Shown here: positions 1 to 6,400 of the stretch, piece after piece
Layout: each line of letters begins with the position of its first letter
Numbering within the stretch: the first letter of the stretch is position 1
Assembly: GCA_016302985.1 (NCBI GenBank)
Contig: JAEDMN010000142.1
Span: forward strand, 1-8,552
DNA: 8,552 nt
Direction: 5' to 3'
Origin: Kiritimatiellia bacterium
Lineage (GTDB): Bacteria > Verrucomicrobiota > Kiritimatiellia > RFP12 > UBA1067
Position numbers and translations under genes: made by a program
Notes under the pieces: model-generated
What the model was told of the DNA's origin: nothing
The model's database searches: none
The model's input: the letters and a program-made list of their open reading frames with translations, nothing else

Positions 1-3000
1 TCACCTGACATAGAACACGAGTCCCGCGCGGGAGATGGAGATGCCCGTCTGGGACATGCTGAGCGCGAAGTTGTTCGGGACGTTCGCGACGGACGGCTTG
101 CCGACGATCGACGTCGCCTCGCAGATGCGGAGCACCTTCGCCTTCTCGAGGTTCGCGGTGTCGGCGAGCTCGAACGTGATCTTCGAGGCGTCGAGCGTGC
201 CGTTGACGACGAGCTTGTCGCACGCGCCGGACGCGTCCACGTCGATCACGACGCGGCCCGTCAGCGGGACGTCCGTCAGCGTGAGCGTGCCGACCGTCCC
301 GACGCCCGCCGGGTAGACGGCCTCCGTCACCGCGAGGGAGCCGCTCTTCACCTTGCCCGTGCCGAGCAGCGCCGTCGCCGTCTGGCTGTTACCGCCGAGG
401 TCGAGCACGCCGTCCGCGTCCACGCGCAGGAACTGGTCCGCCGGAAGGGAGGCGCCGCTCTCCACCGCGAGCGTGCCCGCCTTCACCGCCGTGCCGCAGG
501 CGTACGTGTTCGCGCCGACCATCGTCAGCGTGCCGCTGCCGCTCTTCGCGAAGGCCTTCGCCGTGTTGAGCGCCGCGCCGGTGAGCGCGACGGGGGACTG
601 GTTCGTGAGCGCCGTGAACGCGCCGGACATCGTCAGGCTCGCCGCGCCCGTGTCGAGCTCGCCACCGTTGACGCCGATCATCCGCGTGTTGACGCCGCTG
701 AACAGCGTCGTGCTGCGCGGGTTGACGAAGACGAGCCTGCCGCCGTCGAAGACCATGTGGCAGTCGCGGCCGCTGGTGCCGGCGATCTGCTGCACGCGCG
801 TCTCGCCGCCGAGCAGGCGGACGATGCCGCGCTGCTTCCAGTTCGGATCGAGGACCGTCTCGGCGGCCTGCCAGCCCGGCAGAATCATCAGGCCGTATGC
901 CTCGGTGCCGTCCAGCAGGCCGCCGGAGACCTCGACCGTGCCGTTGCCCGCGTTGCCCGCGGTCATGGACTTGCCCGACGCCAGGACGAGCGTGCCGCCG
1001 GACAGGAGGAACTGCCCGGTGGTACCGCTGCATTCGCCGACGTTCACGTCGCCCGACGGCTTGACCGTGCCGCCCTTGAGGGAGATGCGCACGGGCATGT
1101 TCGTCGCGGAGTTCAAGTGGTCGCCACCCGCGCCGAACCTGGTGCAGGTGAGGAGCGTGTCGTCGCCCGAGATCTCGATGTTGTGCGCCATCGCCGTGAC
1201 GTTGCCCGACACCTTGACCTGGGCGCCGCCCGTGATCGTCAGGCAGCTCTGGTTCACCACGTTCGTGCGCTTGAGGTCATGACCGGCCATGAGCGAGGCG
1301 GCGAAGGTCGCCTGCACGCCGTCGAGCACCATGCTGCCGTCCCAGCGCGTATAGGACCAGCCGATTCCCTCCTTCGTGAGCGTGCCGCCCTTGAAGACCA
1401 GCTTGGCGGCGTCCGTGCCGAGGTCGCCGGCCTCCACCTTCACGGTCGAGTTGGAGAAGACCAGCGTGCCCGCGTCGAGGGTGCCCGCGCCGGGGGTGCC
1501 GAAGCCCTTCTTCACGGTGACCTGGCAGCCCGTGTCCCAGAACAGCAGACCGCCGCGGGCCGAGTTGAAAAAGTCGACGGTGAGCGCGCTGCCCGGACCG
1601 AAGTAGGTAACAGCGGAGGGATCCGTACTGGCGATCCAGCCGTAGTTGGCCGAGCTGTTCGCGGGATAGGCGAGCGTGCCGCCCTGGCTGTAGAGCACCT
1701 GGAACGTGGACTGCGCCGGCATGTGCAGCGTGCCCGCGCCCTTCTTCGCGAGCGAGCCCTTGTCGGTGGACGGCGCGCCGTCCACCGTGTAGTCCACGCC
1801 GCCGTCGAGATAGGCGTGGCCCGCGTCGACGTAGACGTCCCACGCGACGAACGTCCCGTTGTTCAGCTCGACGGGGTTCACGAGATGGATGTCGTTTGCA
1901 AGCGTCGTCGTGTTGAGCGCCAGCATGCGGGGCAGGTCGGCGTTCGGCTTCAGCGCGCGCGCCGCGTCGTCGTAGAGGCGGACGGTCGTCGGCTGGACGG
2001 CCGCGACGAAGCCGGCCTCCGTGTTCTGCGGGAAGAAGATCTCGCCGGCACCCGTGCCGACCGCGTTCGTGACGAGGCCGCTGAGCGGCGCGAACTTGCC
2101 GGACCGCCACGTGCCGAAGGCCCCCTCCTTGCCGAGGCGCAGGTTGTCCGTCCAGGCGACGCCCTGCCCCCAGTCCGCGACGAGCGTGCCGTAGTCGACG
2201 CCGAACTGGCCGCCGAAGTCGTTGTGGCCCGTGAGTGTGAGCGTGCCGGAGCCGGTCTTCGGATTGCCGAAGAGGCCGGCCTCGACGTCGGCCGTCGTGA
2301 GGTCATCCGCGATCGTGACCGCGCCGACGATGTCGAGCGTCACGCGGGTCACCGTGCCCTGCACGCCCGGCAGCGCCTGCAGCGCGGTCACCTGGGCGGG
2401 CGACCAGTTGCCGCCGAGCTCGAGCGTCGCACCGGCCGCGAGGGAGAACGCGTGCGTCGCGAAGCCGGGCAGCGCGTCCGGACCCGGCGCGAAGACCGTG
2501 CCCGCCTCGATCGAGACGGGGCCAGGCAGGTACGTGTTGCCGGTGGACAGCGTGAGCTTGCCCGCGCCCTTCTTGACGAAGCCGCCGGACGTCGCGCCCT
2601 CCGGCGCGAGCATCGGCTTGCCGAGCGTGACGTCGAAGTCCTGCGTGTCGAACACAAGACCGCCGTCGCCCACGTACAGGCGTCCCTGGCCGCCGAAGAA
2701 GGTTCCGGCGCGGGACGTCTGGATCACGCCGCCGTTGCAGGTGAACGTACTGTCCGCACCCAGCAGCTGCACGTAGCCGAGGCTGGCCAGCGTCGCGCCG
2801 TCCGCCAGGATGAACGCGCCCTGGCCGTCCGCCTCGCCGTACCAGCCGCGGCAGGCGGCGACGTAGATGTAGGCGCCGTTGAAGTCGATGCGGGCGTTCG
2901 GGCCGGCGACGCGCGCCGTGGCGGTTCCGCGTTTCGGCACCGCGAAGCTCTTGCCGGCGGCCATGGTGATCGTGCCGCCCGTCATCTCGAAGGCGCCCTG

Positions 3001-3474
3001 CGCGTTCTTGACCTCGTTCACGACGATGTCCCCGCCGACAGAGAGGGTTCCGCCCGTCATGCGGAACGTGCCGGAGCTGTTGTCCCCGTAGGCGATGTTC
3101 AGCCTGCCGGCCGCCGTGATCGAGCCGCCGTTCTGCGTCATGGTTCCGCCGGAGCCCTTGTAGTAGCCGACCGTCACGTCGCTGCGCGAATTCAAGGTGC
3201 CGCCGTTCATCACGACCGTGTTGTCGCGGCGCGACTGGTTCACGCCCAGGCGGAAGGCCGCCACGTCGAACGCCGTCTCGGAGGTGATGGTCATGGGCTT
3301 CGCCGCGCCGTCGTTGACGCAGATCTCGTCCGCGGCGCCGGGCAGCTGGCCGCCGTTGTACCAGCTCGAACCGGCCATCGGGTCGGAGGACGCCGTGCCG
3401 ATCCACCAGAACTGGGCGGCATAGCAGCCGAAGGACAGCGCCAGCGCGGGGAAAAACAGTCTCATTCTAGTCAT
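1..3474 (-). CDS. Large secreted autotransporter-associated beta-strand repeat protein
   Basis: The protein has 1157 residues from ATG 3474 to a TGA at 3-1. This start is preferred over TTG 3480 and ATG 3465 because AAGG (3484-3481) lies 6 nt upstream of it. A short basic N-terminus (MTRMR) and hydrophobic stretch form a signal peptide. The mature part opens with a W-W-I-G lead-in (22-73), then a ladder with GG or GP pairs exactly 25 residues apart (91, 116, 141, 166, 191), and a second ladder (801, 826, 851). Four autotransporter-associated repeats lie near 299-336, 408-434, 574-604 and 975-1011, two of them with K-K-G-A-G. It ends RAGLVFYVR. The expected fold is a long right-handed beta-helix or solenoid on the cell surface. 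Despite the repeat name there is no C-terminal barrel, so a classical type V autotransporter is unlikely. Composition and codon use match the upstream gene. Substrate or partner is unknown. Confidence 0.93.
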   Translation of the reverse strand: MTRMRLFFPALALSFGCYAAQFWWIGTASSDPMAGSSWYNGGQLPGAADEICVNDGAAKPMTITSETAFDVAAFRLGVNQSRRDNTVVMNGGTLNSRSDVTVGYYKGSGGTMTQNGGSITAAGRLNIAYGDNSSGTFRMTGGTLSVGGDIVVNEVKNAQGAFEMTGGTITMAAGKSFAVPKRGTATARVAGPNARIDFNGAYIYVAACRGWYGEADGQGAFILADGATLASLGYVQLLGADSTFTCNGGVIQTSRAGTFFGGQGRLYVGDGGLVFDTQDFDVTLGKPMLAPEGATSGGFVKKGAGKLTLSTGNTYLPGPVSIEAGTVFAPGPDALPGFATHAFSLAAGATLELGGNWSPAQVTALQALPGVQGTVTRVTLDIVGAVTIADDLTTADVEAGLFGNPKTGSGTLTLTGHNDFGGQFGVDYGTLVADWGQGVAWTDNLRLGKEGAFGTWRSGKFAPLSGLVTNAVGTGAGEIFFPQNTEAGFVAAVQPTTVRLYDDAARALKPNADLPRMLALNTTTLANDIHLVNPVELNNGTFVAWDVYVDAGHAYLDGGVDYTVDGAPSTDKGSLAKKGAGTLHMPAQSTFQVLYSQGGTLAYPANSSANYGWIASTDPSAVTYFGPGSALTVDFFNSARGGLLFWDTGCQVTVKKGFGTPGAGTLDAGTLVFSNSTVKVEAGDLGTDAAKLVFKGGTLTKEGIGWSYTRWDGSMVLDGVQATFAASLMAGHDLKRTNVVNQSCLTITGGAQVKVSGNVTAMAHNIEISGDDTLLTCTRFGAGGDHLNSATNMPVRISLKGGTVKPSGDVNVGECSGTTGQFLLSGGTLVLASGKSMTAGNAGNGTVEVSGGLLDGTEAYGLMILPGWQAAETVLDPNWKQRGIVRLLGGETRVQQIAGTSGRDCHMVFDGGRLVFVNPRSTTLFSGVNTRMIGVNGGELDTGAASLTMSGAFTALTNQSPVALTGAALNTAKAFAKSGSGTLTMVGANTYACGTAVKAGTLAVESGASLPADQFLRVDADGVLDLGGNSQTATALLGTGKVKSGSLAVTEAVYPAGVGTVGTLTLTDVPLTGRVVIDVDASGACDKLVVNGTLDASKITFELADTANLEKAKVLRICEATSIVGKPSVANVPNNFALSMSQTGISISRAGLVFYVR
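4..303 (-). other. C-terminal beta module ending VFYVR (downstream gene)
   Basis: Residues about 1058-1157 contain G-T-L-T-L, V-V-I-D-V-D-A-S-G-A-C-D-K-L-V-V-N-G-T-L, A-K-V-L-R-I, then F-A-L-S-M-S-Q-T-G-I-S-I-S and the end R-A-G-L-V-F-Y-V-R. The V-x-I-D-x-x-x-x-x-x-D-x-L-x-V-x-G-x-L stretch is common at the end of beta-strand repeat passengers. The tail matches that of the upstream gene. Confidence 0.6.
442..552 (-). repeat. Autotransporter-associated beta-strand repeat 4 (downstream gene)
   Basis: It reads A-K-S-G-S-G-T-L-T-M-V-G-A-N-T-Y, then A-V-K-A-G-T-L-A-V-E-S-G-A-S-L-P. It is the last and one of the best copies, close to the family consensus, and leads into D-G-V-L-D-L-G-G and the C-terminal module. 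Confidence 0.9.
886..1086 (-). repeat. 25-residue beta ladder, block 2 (downstream gene)
   Basis: Residues about 797-863 hold three more units of the same pattern: L-K-G-G-T-V, L-S-G-G-T-L and V-S-G-G-L-L, with GG at 801, 826 and 851, again exactly 25 apart. Looser GG turns follow at 889, 911 and 937. About 600 residues separate the two blocks. Confidence 0.75.
1663..1755 (-). repeat. Autotransporter-associated beta-strand repeat 3 (downstream gene)
   Basis: It reads S-L-A-K-K-G-A-G-T-L-H-M-P, then S-Q-G-G-T-L-A-Y-P. The first half is canonical; the second half is diverged. Confidence 0.7.
2173..2253 (-). repeat. Autotransporter-associated beta-strand repeat 2 (downstream gene)
   Basis: It reads S-G-T-L-T-L-T-G-H-N-D-F-G-G, then V-D-Y-G-T-L-V-A-D. 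The second half is shorter than usual, but the T-L-T-L-x-G-x-N and G-T-L-V elements are clear. Confidence 0.7.
2467..2580 (-). repeat. Autotransporter-associated beta-strand repeat 1 (downstream gene)
   Basis: It reads F-V-K-K-G-A-G-K-L-T-L-S-T-G-N-T-Y, then P-V-S-I-E-A-G-T-V, a textbook copy of the repeat. Its DNA closely matches the copy at 6921-6949 in the upstream gene. Confidence 0.9.
2863..3219 (-). repeat. 25-residue beta ladder, block 1 (downstream gene)
   Basis: Residues about 86-204 contain five units whose turn pairs (GG four times, GP once) begin at 91, 116, 141, 166 and 191, exactly 25 residues (75 bp) apart. The unit pattern is roughly M-x-G-G-[TS]-[LI]-x-x-x-G-x-[LI]-x-[VI]-x, then a short loop and G-[TA]-[FM]. 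Such spacing fits one rung or coil of a beta-solenoid. Looser units continue to about residue 275. Confidence 0.8.
3418..3474 (-). other. Signal peptide of the downstream gene
   Basis: M-T-R-M-R is followed by a hydrophobic core L-F-F-P-A-L-A-L-S-F-G and C-Y-A, then A-Q-F-W-W. Cleavage after C-Y-A fits small residues at -3 and -1; the exact site is uncertain. S-F-G-C resembles a lipobox only weakly because Phe is at -2, so a lipoprotein is possible but not favoured. Confidence 0.8.
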
Positions 3475-3475
3475 G

Positions 3476-3496
3476 TTCAACCTTCAACTTTCAAAC
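3476..3496. repeat. Three-unit 7-bp tandem repeat filling the intergenic gap
   Basis: On the plus strand the units are TTCAACC, TTCAACT and TTCAAAC (3476-3482, 3483-3489, 3490-3496). They run from the stop of the upstream gene to one base before the ATG of the downstream gene and supply its ribosome binding site. The block is AT-rich against GC-rich flanks. There is no hairpin followed by a T-run, so no terminator between the genes. Confidence 0.85.
3481..3485 (-). promoter_or_regulatory. Ribosome binding site of the downstream gene
   Basis: On the minus strand GAAGG lies 6 nt before ATG 3474. It sits 9 nt from ATG 3465's predecessor codons and directly against TTG 3480, so it favours ATG 3474. 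The site is part of the 7-bp repeat unit. Confidence 0.6.
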
Positions 3497-6400
3497 TTAC
3501 CGCAGATAGAACACGAACCCGCCGCCGCGCGCGTTGCAGACCACCAGCTTGCCGTTCTTCACGGTCGCCGAGAACGCGTCCGCGTACTTCTCGACCATCT
3601 CGGCGTCGGCGTCGGCGATCTTCGCCGTGACCGGGATCCTCGCCGCGTCCTCGGCCGTGAGGCCGTAGGCGTCGCAGACGGAGACCTGGCCGAACGTCGG
3701 CTTGCCGGCGAGGTCGAGTTCGATCGCGCCCAGCCCCGCGAGGAAGTTCGCGTCCACGTTCTGGAACTGCGTTCCGAACGCGAGGCGGCTGCCGGGACCG
3801 GGAATGACGAGCGTTCCGCCGTCCATGCGGAAGCGGCCCTTCAGCGTGCCCGTGCCGGCGCCGTCCAGGCGGCCGCGGATCGGACAGTACCCGCGCGTGG
3901 CCGCGTTCTCGAGCACCGAGCCCGCGTTCAGCAGGATGTCGCCGCCCAGGCCCGCGCCCGCGTCGTTCGCGATGTCGAAGATGCTCGCGACGATGCGGAA
4001 GTTGCGCTCGTCGAAGCAGAGGGCGCGGCCGCCCGGGGCCTTCGCCGTGAGGCCGGCCTCGCGCCCGTCGTCGTCCTTCAGGCCGCTCGGGCCCCAGCCG
4101 CCCACACCGTCGCCCACGCGGATGTCGAAGGCGTGCCAGCCGGCGTCCAGTTCGACGGTCGCCGTCTTCAAGGCGTTCCAGATCGTGTTCGCGATGACCT
4201 TCCGGCCGTCGACACGCAGGTAGATGGTGTCGTCGTACTGGCCCTTGAACTCCCACGTGCCGGCCTTGTCGGCGTCCACCTTGAAGTAGCCGAGGAAGCG
4301 GCTGTCGCGGGACTTCATGATGGCGCTCAAGCTGTTGAGGCCCTGGAGGGAGTTCGTGATGCTGTCGCCCGCCGCGAAGGCGTTCGTGTAGGAGCCGAGG
4401 ACCGGGTCCTCGTAGCCGACCTCCCACGTGGAGGAGACGTGCGGGCCGGCGCCGCGCTGCCAGCGCACGCCGACGATCGTGTTCGTCGGGGGACGCATCT
4501 TCAACGTGCTCGTGTCGAACTTCGTGTAGGTGGACGCGTTCTTGTCCGCGCCCGAAGCCGGCGCGAAGCGCGTCCAGCCGAGGCCCATCGCGTTGCTCCA
4601 GCCGTTCGCCGCCGCAGGCCCCTGCCCGCCAATACCGTCGCACGTCGCGATGCGGAAATCGTGCCAGCCCGCCGTCAGCTCGCGCGTGCCGGTCGCGACC
4701 GCGTTCCAGGTCGTGCTCAGCACGGTCTGCTGGCCGTCGATCTCGAAGTAGATGTTGTCGTCCCACGTGCCGGCGAAGTACCAGGTGCCCTCCTCGCCCT
4801 CGGGAACGAGGAACTGGCCGCGCCAGAGGAAGCCCGCCATCTGCATCTTCTGGTTCTCGCCGCGCGCGCTGTGCAGCAGCGCGAGGTTGTCGACGCGCAT
4901 CGCGAGCGGGCCGTCGTAGGCCTTCGCCTTCGTGTAGACGTTGCCCGGGAACATGTCGAACTCGACGAGACCGACGTCGCCCGCTTCCTGGACGTTCAGG
5001 TTCATCTTCGCGGACGCGTTCTCGGCGAGCTCGAGGCCGCCGCCGAAGCCGTTGAAGCCGGAGAGGTCAGCCGTGACGCCGGTCCCGACCGTCCACTTGC
5101 CGACCGGCATCGCCTGGACGTCGCTGGAGGTCTTGAACGTGCCGCTGCCCTTCAGCTCGACCTCGCTCGCGCCGCCGATCGCCGCCTTGAGGTTGACGGT
5201 CTTCCCATTGAGGTCGAACGTGACCTTGCCCGCGGAATGCGGGTTCGCACCGAACGCGATCTGCGGCCAGTCGTAAGGGTGGTTCCAGTCGGCGGTCGGA
5301 CGCAGCGTGCCGTCCTCGAAGTCGTAGCTGGGACGGTCCGTGCGCGCGAGGGACGCACGCAGCGCGCCGGCGCCGACCTCGACCAGGGAACCGCCGGTCA
5401 TCTTGAAGCACTCGTCGCCGTTCACGTAGTCGCGGGCGCCGTAGCTGTCGTCGCTGGCGAAGCTCGCGCGCGAGCCGATGCCCTTCACGCGGACCTCCGC
5501 GCCGTTCATCGCCGTCGCGTAGCCGTACGGGGCGTCCTTGCAGACGCGGAGGAAGGCATCGGGCAACGAGAACTTGGCGCCGTCGACCGTCAGCTGGAAG
5601 ACGCCGTTCGCCTGGCCGCTCCACTGGCCCATCGCGAAGGCCTCGTTGCCGGAGCCCTCGACGCGCAGCTCGGTACCGGGCTCGAGGTAGAGGGACGCCG
5701 AGCGAGGACCCGTCGAGACGCCCATCCTCCAGTAGTTCGTCGCCACGATCTTCGACCCGTTCACGAGGCGGATGTGGCTCTGACCGGAGCCGTTGGCCTG
5801 CTGGACCTGCCCGACCGTCCAGTTCACGTGGTCGAGGAAGGTCGTGACGTTCGCCGTCTCGTGGTAGTCGATGACGTTCTGTGCCTTGCCGGCCGTCGAG
5901 CAGAAGAAGTGGTCCCAGCTGGCGCCGAGCGTGCCGTTGCCGCCGGCGCGCAGGTAGATGTGTCCCTTCGAATCGAGCGGGCTGCCGTCCAGTCCGACGA
6001 GGTTGGCGACTTGAGGATAGCCAGGCGCGTCGGGGCTGCCGAGGTCGATGCCGCCGCTGAAGTCGCACGTCATCGTGTCGATCTGGAAGCCGCCGGCCAT
6101 GCGGAAGTTGACGCCCTCCGAGCGGTAGACGCCGTCGCCCGTCGTCGGGCCGGCGAGGTACGGGCCGTTGCCCGTGGCGAGCACGGTGCCGTTGTTCTCG
6201 AGCGGGCCGATGAGCATGCTGGCGCCGTTGCCGTTCAGCGTGAGCGTCGCGCCCGGACCGACCGTGGTCTTGCCGGTCTGGCGGCCGACCTTGGCGTCGG
6301 CCGTGTACGTGCCCGCGTCGCCGTCCGGGATGGTCACCGGCACCGGAATGTTGTCGTAGCGGTAGATGATGCGCCCACCGCCCGTGAGGGTGATGCCGCC

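Noticed and set aside
353..1282. A 309-codon plus-strand open frame
   Set aside because: It is a Pro/Ser/Val-rich antisense shadow of the downstream gene with no recognisable motif or ribosome binding site.
3418..3474. Lipoprotein signal in the downstream gene
   Set aside because: S-F-G-C has Phe at -2 and Ser at -3, a weak lipobox. C-Y-A followed by A-Q fits signal peptidase I better, though not conclusively.
3478..3480. TTG as the start of the downstream gene
   Set aside because: It abuts the AAGG with no spacing. ATG 3474 has a 6-nt spacing and a better codon.
3475..3496. A possible terminator or promoter between the two genes
   Set aside because: There is no inverted repeat with a T-run and too little room for -35 and -10 boxes. 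The gap is a short direct repeat.
757..3630. A 957-codon open frame on the plus strand
   Set aside because: It is antisense to the downstream gene and crosses the gene junction. Its product is rich in Arg, Ala, Val and Gly with no domain logic, as expected when the opposite strand uses GC-ending codons and rarely TTA, CTA or TCA.
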